From an uncultured Lachnospiraceae bacterium (GTDB lineage Bacteria > Bacillota > Clostridia > Lachnospirales > Lachnospiraceae), in NCBI GenBank assembly GCA_946413945.1, contig CAMKMR010000001.1, forward strand, positions 1-34,140: a stretch of DNA of 34,140 nucleotides, given 5' to 3'. Positions 5,950 through 13,899 of this stretch are shown piece after piece. Under the pieces are notes generated by a model that was not told where the DNA came from, ran no database searches, and saw nothing but the letters and a program-made list of their open reading frames with translations. Each line of letters begins with the position of its first letter. Within the stretch, counting starts at the first letter, position 1. Both the position numbers and the translations under genes were made by a program.

Positions 5950-8049
5950 ATGCAGGAAGATAAAGTGTTACATGCTATAGAGTATTTTTGTAACTCGGTA
6001 AAGATAATCAATTTTGGAGCTCTCTTTGCAGATGGTACTGATGAATATTGCTGCCCATCTGAGCCTATGGTCGGAGATGACATCAGACTTAGATTCAGAA
6101 CAGCGAAGGATAATGTGGATTCCGTTTTTGTAACTGTAAATGATGACAGGATAGAAATGAAGGTTGTTGAGAGTGACGCCTTATTTGATTATTATGAAAC
6201 TGTACTTTTAAGTGTAACTGAAAGAATAAGATACTTCTTTGAGGTTCATGCTGGAAAAGTTACAATTTTTTATAACAAGATTGAAATTCAGAAAAATGTA
6301 AATAGAGATTATGATTTTGAAGTTCTTCCTGGTTTTAAGACGCCGGATTGGGCAAAAGGTGCAGTAATGTATCAGATCTATGTTGATAGATTCTGCAATG
6401 GAGATAAGACCAATGACGTCCTTTCCAATGAATATTATTATATAGATAAGCCGGTAAAAAAGGTTGAAGATTGGGATAAGTATCCTGAAAATCTTGATGT
6501 GTCTAATTTCTATGGCGGGGATCTTCAGGGTGTTATAGATAAACTGGATTACCTTAAAGATTTAGGGGTAGATGTTATCTACTTTAATCCATTATTTGTA
6601 TCACCATCAAATCATAAGTACGATATTCAGGATTATGATTATATCGATCCACATTATGGAAAGATAGTTAAGGATGAGGGAGAACTTCTTCCAGAAGGAT
6701 CAAGTGATAACAGAGAAGCTACAAGATATGTAAGAAGAGTTACTGATAAGGAAAATCTTGAAGCTTCAAATGCACTCTTTGCTCATCTTGTTGAAGAAGC
6801 TCATAAGAGAGATATGAAAGTCATACTCGATGGGGTATTCAACCACTGCGGATCATTTAACAAATGGCTCGACAGAGAAAAAATCTATGACATGAATCCG
6901 GAATATGAAAAAGGAGCTTATATAACTAAGGATTCGCCTTATAATTCATTTTTCCTTTTCCATGATAATGCGGATAATAAGTGGCCTGATAATAACAGCT
7001 ATGACGGATGGTGGGGACATGACACCCTTCCAAAGCTTAATTATGAGGACTCGGAGAAACTTCATGACTATATCATGAGAATTGGTAAGAAATGGGTCTC
7101 TCCACCATACAACTGTGATGGCTGGAGACTCGACGTGGCAGCAGATCTGGGACGTTCAGAGGAATATAATCACAGATTCTGGAGAGATTTCAGGGAAGCT
7201 GTTAAATCTGCAAATCCAAATGCTATTGTCCTTGCGGAACATTATGGAGATCCAAAATCATGGCTCAAGGGTGATCAGTGGGATACAATCATGAATTATG
7301 GGGCCTTTATGGAACCTATTACCTGGTTCCTTACAGGACTTGAAAAGCACAGCGATGAATTCCGTGGAGACTGTCTGGGAAATCCTGATATGTTCATAGG
7401 ATCTTTAAGACACTATATGTCATTCTTTATGCATGGTTCTTTATATGTTGCCATGAATGAACTTTCCAATCATGATCATTCAAGGTTCCTTACAAGAACC
7501 AACAGACGAGTTGGAAGAATCAATACATTAGGTGCAGAAGCTGCAAATGAAAATGTCAGCAAGGCGATAATGAAGGAAGCTGTTCTTTTCCAGATGACAT
7601 GGCCGGGGGCTCCTACTATTTACTATGGAGATGAGGCTGGCGTATGTGGATGGACAGATCCTGATTCAAGACGTTCATATCCTTGGGGCAGGGAAGATCA
7701 TGAGATGATCCGTTTCCACAAAGATATGATAAAGATCCATAAGCAGTACGACGCAATAATGAGAGGATCGGTAATGTTCCTTCATGGTGAGAATAAATGT
7801 GTCGCTTATGCCAGATTTACAAGAAAACAGGCAGTAGTTGCTGTTATGAATGTGGATTATTCTGATAAGGAATTAAGACTTCATGTTACAAGGCTTGGAG
7901 TTAAGAATAACAAGATAATGAAGAGGATCATGGTAACAGGAGAAAATTCTTATGACATGACAGAAGTTCCGTATATGGTACAGAATAATGTACTTACAGT
8001 GGTAATTCCTAAGATGTCATCGGTTCTTTTTGTTACAGATATTGATTGA
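5950..8049 (+). CDS. GH13 alpha-glucan hydrolase (neopullulanase/maltogenic-amylase type)
   Basis: Hydrolyses alpha-glucosidic bonds in maltodextrin-like substrates. An N-terminal beta-rich domain (about 1-130) precedes the TIM barrel, which opens with MYQIYVDRFCNGD. Conserved regions: DGVFNH (294-299), DGWRLD with nucleophile D395, acid/base E430 in VLAEHYGD, and D509 in NELSNHDHSR. FYGGDLQGVIDKLDYL is typical of the neopullulanase/cyclomaltodextrinase/amylopullulanase group. No signal peptide is present, so it should act in the cytoplasm on imported oligosaccharides. At 699 residues it is longer than a typical neopullulanase, with an insertion around 235-285. GGAGG before ATG supports the start. 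It stands alone between terminators; exact specificity cannot be read from sequence. Confidence 0.9.
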   Translation: MQEDKVLHAIEYFCNSVKIINFGALFADGTDEYCCPSEPMVGDDIRLRFRTAKDNVDSVFVTVNDDRIEMKVVESDALFDYYETVLLSVTERIRYFFEVHAGKVTIFYNKIEIQKNVNRDYDFEVLPGFKTPDWAKGAVMYQIYVDRFCNGDKTNDVLSNEYYYIDKPVKKVEDWDKYPENLDVSNFYGGDLQGVIDKLDYLKDLGVDVIYFNPLFVSPSNHKYDIQDYDYIDPHYGKIVKDEGELLPEGSSDNREATRYVRRVTDKENLEASNALFAHLVEEAHKRDMKVILDGVFNHCGSFNKWLDREKIYDMNPEYEKGAYITKDSPYNSFFLFHDNADNKWPDNNSYDGWWGHDTLPKLNYEDSEKLHDYIMRIGKKWVSPPYNCDGWRLDVAADLGRSEEYNHRFWRDFREAVKSANPNAIVLAEHYGDPKSWLKGDQWDTIMNYGAFMEPITWFLTGLEKHSDEFRGDCLGNPDMFIGSLRHYMSFFMHGSLYVAMNELSNHDHSRFLTRTNRRVGRINTLGAEAANENVSKAIMKEAVLFQMTWPGAPTIYYGDEAGVCGWTDPDSRRSYPWGREDHEMIRFHKDMIKIHKQYDAIMRGSVMFLHGENKCVAYARFTRKQAVVAVMNVDYSDKELRLHVTRLGVKNNKIMKRIMVTGENSYDMTEVPYMVQNNVLTVVIPKMSSVLFVTDID

Positions 8050-8087
8050 TTACAGGTAAGCTTTTTTAAATAATCTGCAGTTAAAAA

Positions 8088-8158
8088 ATAACTGATGTAT
8101 CAGGAAATGGTTGCTGTATCAAGAGATAACTGATGTATCAGGAAATGATTGATGTATT
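8088..8158 (+). repeat. 22-bp direct repeat pair with degenerate extra copies
   Basis: A 22-bp sequence with core ACTGATGTATCAGGAAATG occurs at 8088-8109 and again at 8126-8147. Partial copies (GCTGTATCAAGAG and TTGATGTATTA) lie between and after them. The core TGATGTA...ATGGTTG resembles the unit of the array at 13351-13560. Confidence 0.75.
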
Positions 8159-8159
8159 A

Positions 8160-8189
8160 AAAATGACGCGTGCCCCGCGTCATTTTTTT
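8160..8189 (+). terminator. Terminator after the GH13 gene
   Basis: An 11-bp stem AAAATGACGCG (8160-8170) / CGCGTCATTTT (8176-8186), loop TGCCC, followed by further T. Confidence 0.9.
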
Positions 8190-8248
8190 GGATATGATAT
8201 TTTGTAGGTTAAGAAGCAGCATGAGTTATTGTTGGTCAAAACTATAAC

Positions 8249-8340
8249 AAAGAAAAAATAAAGAAAATAGAAAAAGATAAGGATAGAGAAAAAAGATAGA
8301 GAAAAAGATAAGGATAAAGAAAAAAATAGAAAGACAAAAT
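8249..8340 (+). repeat. Purine-rich low-complexity tract
   Basis: About 90 nt made almost only of A and G with scattered T. It includes two copies of GAAAAAGATAAGGATA 31 bp apart (8270-8285 and 8301-8316). No coding or structural role is visible. Confidence 0.7.
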
Positions 8341-8356
8341 TTGTTCAGACAAAATT

Positions 8357-8370
8357 AGAACGAATGTTCG
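8357..8370 (+). promoter_or_regulatory. LexA (SOS) box upstream of uvrBA
   Basis: AGAACGAATGTTCG contains the GAAC-N4-GTTC palindrome of the Gram-positive SOS box (half-sites 8358-8361 and 8366-8369). It lies 10 nt before the uvrB -35 element, so LexA could block the promoter. Confidence 0.85.
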
Positions 8371-8379
8371 GAAAAATCC

Positions 8380-8408
8380 TTGCTGTTATATAAATGGAAT
8401 GTTATAAT
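8380..8408 (+). promoter_or_regulatory. uvrBA promoter
   Basis: TTGCTG at 8380-8385, a 17-nt spacer and TATAAT at 8403-8408. Confidence 0.75.
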
Positions 8409-8449
8409 CAAAGCTAGCGGTAAATGTTTTTTTTTAAGAGGATCAAATA

Positions 8450-10441
8450 ATGGATTTTATTCTTCATTCGGAATTTCAGCCTACAGGTGATCAGCCGGAA
8501 GCTATTAAAACACTTGTAGAAGGTTATAAAAAGGGCTTAAAGAAGCAGACTCTCCTGGGTGTTACAGGATCGGGTAAGACTTTTACAATGGCAAATGTGA
8601 TAAAAGCTCTGAATAAGCCTACTCTTATTATTTCCCATAATAAAACCTTGGCGGCCCAGCTTTATGGAGAAATGAAGGCTTTTTTTCCTGAAAATGCAGT
8701 TGAATATTTTGTTTCTTACTATGATTATTATCAGCCGGAAGCTTATGTACCGTCAACAGATACATACATAGCCAAGGATTCTGCTATAAATGACGAGATA
8801 GATAAGCTGCGCCATTCAGCAACTGCAGCACTTATCGAAAGAAAAGATGTGATAGTGGTGGCGTCAGTATCATGTATTTATGGAATAGGTAATCCGGAAG
8901 ATTATAAGAGCATGATGCTGTCACTTAGACCTGGTATGCAGATGGATAGAGATGAACTGATCGGCAGGCTGGTTGATATGCAGTATTCAAGAAATGAACT
9001 GGACTTTAGAAGAAGTACTTTCAGAGTAAAGGGAGACGTTCTTGATATCATACCGGCTAATACAAATGAAGATGCAGTAAGGATAGAATTTTTTGGAGAT
9101 GAGATAGACAGAATATCCGAATTTGATCCGCTTACGGGAGAAGTAAAGAGAAATGTCAACTTTTCATGTATATTCCCAGCATCATTTTATGTAATACCTC
9201 AGAATAAAATGGAAAAAGCTTTGTCCGAGATAGAAACAGAAATGAAGGAAAGAGTGACTTATTTTAAGGCTCATGACAAGCTCCTAGAAGCCCAGAGGAT
9301 TGAAGAAAGAACTCAGTTTGATATAGAAATGTTAAGGGAGACAGGTTTTTGTTCAGGTATAGAGAATTATACCAGGATCCTGGCCGGAGGAAAGCCGGGA
9401 GAGGCTCCTGCTACCCTTATGGATTTCTTTGGAGATGATTATCTTATCATAGTGGATGAATCACATATGACTCTTCCACAGGTAAGGGGAATGTTTGGCG
9501 GTAATAAGGCGAGAAAACAGACCCTTATAGACTATGGCTTCAGACTTCCTTCTGCTATGGATAACAGACCTCTTAATTTTGAAGAATTCGAGGAGAGGGT
9601 AGATAAGATAATGTATGTTTCTGCGACTCCTGCCCAGTATGAGAAGGATCATCAGGAAGGCTATGCTGAACAGGTGATAAGACCAACTGGACTCTTAGAT
9701 CCGGAAATTGAAGTCCGACCTGTAGAAGGGCAGGTGGATGACCTTTATTCTGAAATAAAGAAAGAGACTGATAAGGGCAATAAGGTTCTTGTGACAACGC
9801 TTACAAAGAGAATGGCGGAAGAACTTACTGATTACCTTAGAGGGCTGGATGTTAAGGTTAAATACCTTCATTCTGATATAGATACTCTTGAAAGAACAGA
9901 AATAGTAAGGGACCTTCGAATAGGAGTCTTTGACGTACTTATAGGTATAAACCTTCTTCGTGAAGGAATGGATATACCTGAGATCACCTTAGTAGCAATC
10001 CTCGATGCAGATAAAGAAGGTTTCCTTAGGAATGAAACTTCCCTCGTGCAGACTATAGGAAGAGCGGCGAGAAATGTGGGAGGCCACGTTATCATGTATG
10101 CTGATACAATGACTGATTCTATGAAGGCTGCTATTGGAGAGACTAAGAGAAGAAGAGGAATACAGCAGAGATATAATGAAGAGCATGGCATAACTCCGCA
10201 GACGATTAAAAAGGCAGTCAGAGAACTTATAAGCACCGGGCTTATGGACGAAGGACAAAAGAAGAATGAAAGATATTCTAAGGATCCGGACAGTCTGAGC
10301 AAAAAAGAACTTAAAAAGGAAATTGACCGTCTTACAAAGAAGATGAATCAAGCGGCGGTTGAACTTAATTTTGAATTTGCAGCCAAGCTTCGTGATGAGA
10401 TAAAAGAACTTAAAGAAACACTTAGAGATTTGGGTGATTGA
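8450..10441 (+). CDS. uvrB: Excinuclease ABC subunit B
   Basis: Damage-verifying helicase-like subunit of nucleotide excision repair, loaded by UvrA and recruiting UvrC. Walker A GVTGSGKT is at 37-44, the damage-probing beta-hairpin YYDYYQPEAYVP around 90-101, and the Walker B-like IIVDESH segment around 331. Helicase motif VI is visible in QTIGRAARN, and a C-terminal UVR motif (about 620-655) binds UvrC. The 663-residue length is normal. It starts after a long leader with the SOS box and promoter, and its stop lies one base before the uvrA ATG. Confidence 0.97.
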   Translation: MDFILHSEFQPTGDQPEAIKTLVEGYKKGLKKQTLLGVTGSGKTFTMANVIKALNKPTLIISHNKTLAAQLYGEMKAFFPENAVEYFVSYYDYYQPEAYVPSTDTYIAKDSAINDEIDKLRHSATAALIERKDVIVVASVSCIYGIGNPEDYKSMMLSLRPGMQMDRDELIGRLVDMQYSRNELDFRRSTFRVKGDVLDIIPANTNEDAVRIEFFGDEIDRISEFDPLTGEVKRNVNFSCIFPASFYVIPQNKMEKALSEIETEMKERVTYFKAHDKLLEAQRIEERTQFDIEMLRETGFCSGIENYTRILAGGKPGEAPATLMDFFGDDYLIIVDESHMTLPQVRGMFGGNKARKQTLIDYGFRLPSAMDNRPLNFEEFEERVDKIMYVSATPAQYEKDHQEGYAEQVIRPTGLLDPEIEVRPVEGQVDDLYSEIKKETDKGNKVLVTTLTKRMAEELTDYLRGLDVKVKYLHSDIDTLERTEIVRDLRIGVFDVLIGINLLREGMDIPEITLVAILDADKEGFLRNETSLVQTIGRAARNVGGHVIMYADTMTDSMKAAIGETKRRRGIQQRYNEEHGITPQTIKKAVRELISTGLMDEGQKKNERYSKDPDSLSKKELKKEIDRLTKKMNQAAVELNFEFAAKLRDEIKELKETLRDLGD

Positions 10442-10442
10442 G

Positions 10443-13274
10443 ATGAGTGATATTAAATATATAACAATAAAAGGGGCGAAGGAACATAACTTAAAAGATG
10501 TGAACTTACAGATCCCTCGCAATAAATTTATAGTATTTACCGGGCTTTCTGGTTCTGGAAAATCTTCTCTGGCTTTCGATACCATTTATGCGGAAGGACA
10601 GAGACGATATGTGGAATCCCTTTCTTCATATGCCAGAATGTTCTTAGGCCAGTCGGATAAGCCGGATGTAGAAAAAATAGAGGGCTTGTCCCCTGCCATA
10701 TCTATAGATCAGAAGTCTACAAACAGAAATCCCCGCTCTACTGTTGGAACGGTTACAGAAATATATGATTATCTCAGACTTCTTTATGCCAGGGTTGGTA
10801 TTCCCCATTGTCCAAAATGCGGCAAGGTTATTGAGAGGCAGACTGTTGACCAGATGGTTGATAAGATAAAGACTCTTCCAGAAAGAACTAAATTTCAGGT
10901 CCTTGCTCCTGTAGTAAGGGGGAGAAAAGGAGAACATGAAAAAGTTCTTAACAATGCCAAAAAGAATGGCTTTGTCAGAGCTATGATCGATGGGGTCATG
11001 TACAGCTTCGATGAAGAGATAAAACTTGATAAAAATAAAAAACATAATATAGATATCGTAATAGACAGATTAGCCATGAAAGAGGACATTGATATCAGGC
11101 TGGCGGGTTCTATAGAGACAGCTCTTAAACTCTCAGATGGCCTTGTTAAGATTGATGTTATCGATAATGAAAGCATGCTTTTTTCGGATAGCTTTTCATG
11201 TCCGGATTGCGGCATCTCTATAGATGAGATAGAACCAAGGAGCTTTTCATTTAACAATCCTTTTGGCGCCTGTCCGGTATGTACAGGTCTGGGATTTAAG
11301 AGGGAATTTGACGCAGATCTTATGATACCTGACAAGAATCTCTCGATAAATGAAGGGGCTATAGCAGTAATGGGCTGGGCTTCAAGTCATGATAAGAAAA
11401 GTTTTGGACATGCGGTTTTTGAGGCTCTAGCAGAAACTTATAAATTCTCGCTGGACACTCCGTTTAAAGATCTTTCAGATGAAGCAAAAGATGTGATTAT
11501 AAATGGTACTCATGGCAAGAATATCAGAATCCATTATAATTCAGACAGGGTTAAGAGATCGACCTTTGTGCATCCGTTTGAGGGACTTGTAAAAAATGTT
11601 CATGACAGATATAGCATGACCAATTCGGAAAATATGAAGGCTGAGTATGAAAGTTATATGACACTTACTCCTTGTGAAGCCTGCCATGGAATGAGACTTA
11701 AACCGGAATCTCTTGCAGTCACAGTTGCGGGAAGGAACATTTACGAAGTGACAGAACTGCCTGTGGGAGAACTTGAAGATTTTATCGCAGGTCTTAATTT
11801 GGATGAAAGACAGAAGATTATTGGAGGACAGATTGTAAATGAAATTCATGCAAGGCTGAAATTTATGGTGGATGTAGGACTTAACTATCTTACTTTAAGC
11901 CGTGCAACTTCAACCCTTTCAGGAGGAGAAGCTCAGCGTATACGTCTTGCCACTCAGATTGGTTCAGGACTTGTGGGAGTTACATATATCCTTGATGAAC
12001 CGTCGATCGGACTTCATCAGAGGGATAATGATAAGCTTATTACTTCATTGAAGAGGCTTAGGGATTTAGGAAATACTCTTATTGTTGTAGAACATGATGA
12101 AGATACGATGAGAGAGGCGGATTATCTTGTGGATATCGGACCGGGAGCTGGAGTAAATGGTGGTGAGATCGTTGCAGCTGGTAAAGTTGAGGACATAGAA
12201 GGCTGTCCTAGATCCATCACAGGAAAATATCTGTCACATGAACTTGAAATAGAGGTTCCTAAGGAAAGAAGAGTGCCTAAGGGTTTTCTTACTATTAAGG
12301 GGGCCAGAGAAAATAACCTGAAGAATGTGGATGTAAGCATTCCTTTAGGAGTATTTACCTGTGTGACAGGAGTATCGGGTTCTGGTAAAAGTTCTCTTGT
12401 TAATGAGATTTTAAAGAAAAGACTTTTAAGAGATCTTAACAGAGCTCGTATCAAACCTGGTAAATGTGACGATATAGTGGGTTATGAAGAACTTGATAAG
12501 GTGATCGATATAGATCAGTCGCCTATCGGCCGTACACCTAGATCAAATCCGGCTACTTATACTGGCGTTTTTGATCATATAAGAGATCTTTTTGCAGCTT
12601 CAAGAGATGCAAAGACTCTTGGTTATTCAAAAGGCAGATTTTCCTTTAATGTGGCAGGTGGAAGGTGTGAAGCCTGCAAGGGCGATGGAATAATAAAGAT
12701 AGAGATGCATTTCCTTCCTGATATTTATGTGCCTTGTGAAGTGTGTCATGGTAAAAGATATAATAGAGAGACCCTGGAAGTAAAATATAAGGGTAAGAAT
12801 ATATTTGAAGTTTTGGATATGACTGTAGATGAAGCGGTTGATTTCTTCGCTAATGTTCCAAGTGTTTATAAGAAAGTTAAGACTTTGCAGGAAGTAGGAT
12901 TGGGTTATATCAAACTTGGACAGCCTTCTACAACTCTTTCCGGAGGTGAGGCCCAGCGTATTAAACTTGCGACAGAACTTTCAAGAAGAAGCACAGGAAG
13001 GACTATTTATATCCTGGATGAACCTACCACAGGTCTTCATTTTGCTGATGTACAGAAGCTTCTTGATATCTTGCAGAGGCTTACTGATGCAGGAAATACA
13101 GTTGTTGTGATTGAGCACAATCTTGATGTGATAAAACAGGCGGATCAGATAATTGATATGGGACCTGAAGGAGGATGCGGCGGCGGAACAGTTGTTGCCA
13201 CAGGAACCCCGGAAGAAGTCGCAAAAGTTAAAAAATCATATACAGGCAAGTATCTTAAAAAATATCTGAAATAA
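10443..13274 (+). CDS. uvrA: Excinuclease ABC subunit A
   Basis: DNA damage sensor with two ABC ATPase modules. Walker A sites are GLSGSGKS (34-41) and GVSGSGKS (643-650), with two LSGGEAQRI signatures and two Walker B segments (ILDEPSIGLH and ILDEPTTGLH). Zinc modules: an N-terminal CPKCG near 122, C253/C256 with C277/C280, and C742/C745 with C765/C768. I chose ATG at 10443 rather than the in-frame TTG at 10434, because GGGTGA before it serves as ribosome site and it follows the uvrB stop by one base. The 943-residue length is normal. Tight spacing implies co-transcription with uvrB under LexA control. Confidence 0.97.
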   Translation: MSDIKYITIKGAKEHNLKDVNLQIPRNKFIVFTGLSGSGKSSLAFDTIYAEGQRRYVESLSSYARMFLGQSDKPDVEKIEGLSPAISIDQKSTNRNPRSTVGTVTEIYDYLRLLYARVGIPHCPKCGKVIERQTVDQMVDKIKTLPERTKFQVLAPVVRGRKGEHEKVLNNAKKNGFVRAMIDGVMYSFDEEIKLDKNKKHNIDIVIDRLAMKEDIDIRLAGSIETALKLSDGLVKIDVIDNESMLFSDSFSCPDCGISIDEIEPRSFSFNNPFGACPVCTGLGFKREFDADLMIPDKNLSINEGAIAVMGWASSHDKKSFGHAVFEALAETYKFSLDTPFKDLSDEAKDVIINGTHGKNIRIHYNSDRVKRSTFVHPFEGLVKNVHDRYSMTNSENMKAEYESYMTLTPCEACHGMRLKPESLAVTVAGRNIYEVTELPVGELEDFIAGLNLDERQKIIGGQIVNEIHARLKFMVDVGLNYLTLSRATSTLSGGEAQRIRLATQIGSGLVGVTYILDEPSIGLHQRDNDKLITSLKRLRDLGNTLIVVEHDEDTMREADYLVDIGPGAGVNGGEIVAAGKVEDIEGCPRSITGKYLSHELEIEVPKERRVPKGFLTIKGARENNLKNVDVSIPLGVFTCVTGVSGSGKSSLVNEILKKRLLRDLNRARIKPGKCDDIVGYEELDKVIDIDQSPIGRTPRSNPATYTGVFDHIRDLFAASRDAKTLGYSKGRFSFNVAGGRCEACKGDGIIKIEMHFLPDIYVPCEVCHGKRYNRETLEVKYKGKNIFEVLDMTVDEAVDFFANVPSVYKKVKTLQEVGLGYIKLGQPSTTLSGGEAQRIKLATELSRRSTGRTIYILDEPTTGLHFADVQKLLDILQRLTDAGNTVVVIEHNLDVIKQADQIIDMGPEGGCGGGTVVATGTPEEVAKVKKSYTGKYLKKYLK

Positions 13275-13292
13275 GATTACTAAAGTTATATA

Positions 13293-13331
13293 AAATTCCA
13301 CATTGCTATTTGGCAATGTGGAATTTTTTTT
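13293..13331 (+). terminator. uvrBA terminator
   Basis: A 14-bp perfect stem AAATTCCACATTGC (13293-13306) / GCAATGTGGAATTT (13313-13326) with a six-base loop and a T8 tail. Confidence 0.95.
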
Positions 13332-13350
13332 AGTTGGAAGTGAAGATTAT

Positions 13351-13560
13351 GTGATGTAGGTATGGTTGATGTGATGTAGGTGTTGTTGGTGTGATGTAGG
13401 TGTTGTTGGTGTGATGTAGGTATGGTTGATGTGATGTAGGTATGGTTGATGTGATGTAGGTGTGGTTGATGTGGTGTAGGTATGGTTGATGTGATGTAGG
13501 TGTTGTTGGTGTGATGTAGGTGTTGTTGATGAGGTGTAGGTATGGTTGATGTGTTGTGGA
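13351..13560 (+). repeat. 20-bp minisatellite, ten full copies plus a partial copy
   Basis: Ten contiguous units of exactly 20 bp run from 13351 to 13550, with a degenerate half unit after them. The main types are GTGATGTAGGTATGGTTGAT and GTGATGTAGGTGTTGTTGGT, with a few single-base variants. The order (types A-F) is A B B A A C D B E F. The + strand contains no C from 13315 to 13562. A 20-bp period shifts frame each unit and the + strand has frequent stops, so it is not coding there; the minus strand lacks stops in the array but also lacks ATG. Confidence 0.97.
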
Positions 13561-13699
13561 TGCAGATTATTTTATCGATGAAGATGAGAAGTTAGAGGAT
13601 GCTTGCATTGTAAATGTGGTGACTGGATAGTTTAAAATATGGATGACCGATTTTGACGGAGAGGCGGAGATTTGGACTGGCGGTACTTATTCTATGTGA
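13550..13699 (+). pseudogene. Decayed coding remnant after the tandem array
   Basis: One frame reads as plausible protein: DADYFIDEDEKLEDACIVN.., then TAG at 13628-13630, then in the same frame WMTDFDGEAEIWTGGTYSM and a TGA at 13697-13699. No start codon or ribosome site is present. It looks like the 3' part of a lost gene with one in-frame stop. The family is not recognised, and chance cannot be excluded for so short a stretch. Confidence 0.35.
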
Positions 13700-13734
13700 C
13701 GGATAATACTCGTACTTACCTCAAAGTATGATGA

Positions 13735-13854
13735 AAACGGTCATAAACTATATATATGCCCTATTAAATGGGGGAAGGCACATGCCTAGCTGTGCAATGT
13801 GCATAAAGAAATTTGAAAAAGTTTGGATATAAAATTGATTGATTATGACCGTTT
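13735..13854 (+). promoter_or_regulatory. Inverted repeat pair bounding the fruK leader (candidate operators)
   Basis: AAACGGTCATAA (13735-13746) and its exact reverse complement TTATGACCGTTT (13843-13854) lie 96 nt apart. Between them are small hairpins (CCC...GGG and GCACA...TGTGC) and TATATAT. They may be two operators for the DeoR-type regulator encoded at 18996, or the base stem of a structured leader. Copies of GGTCAT also flank the -10 element of the aldolase promoter. Confidence 0.5.
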
Positions 13855-13899
13855 GTGAGCGTATACTTCAGATATAGCTAAATAAGGAGGTATCACGGA

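Larger units (their letters stand above)
8050..8449 (+). other. 400-nt intergenic region between the GH13 gene and uvrB
   Basis: It contains short direct repeats (8088-8158), a strong terminator, a purine-rich tract (8249-8340), an SOS box and the uvrB promoter. No protein gene is supported. Confidence 0.8.
13275..13899 (+). other. 625-nt intergenic region between uvrA and fruK
   Basis: It holds, in order, the uvrBA terminator, a 20-bp tandem array without C on the + strand, a decayed coding remnant, and the fruK leader bounded by a 12-bp inverted repeat. No intact gene is visible. Confidence 0.8.

Noticed and set aside
9989..10585. 198-aa minus-strand reading frame with hydrophobic stretches
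   Set aside because: It spans the uvrB-uvrA junction antisense to both; the hydrophobicity comes from reverse-complemented Lys/Glu codons.
13351..13560. CRISPR array
   Set aside because: The 20-bp units are directly contiguous with no unique spacers, and no cas gene is in the window.
13735..13854. Cyclic-di-GMP, fluoride or other known riboswitch
   Set aside because: None of the conserved cores I know for these classes can be found in the leader.
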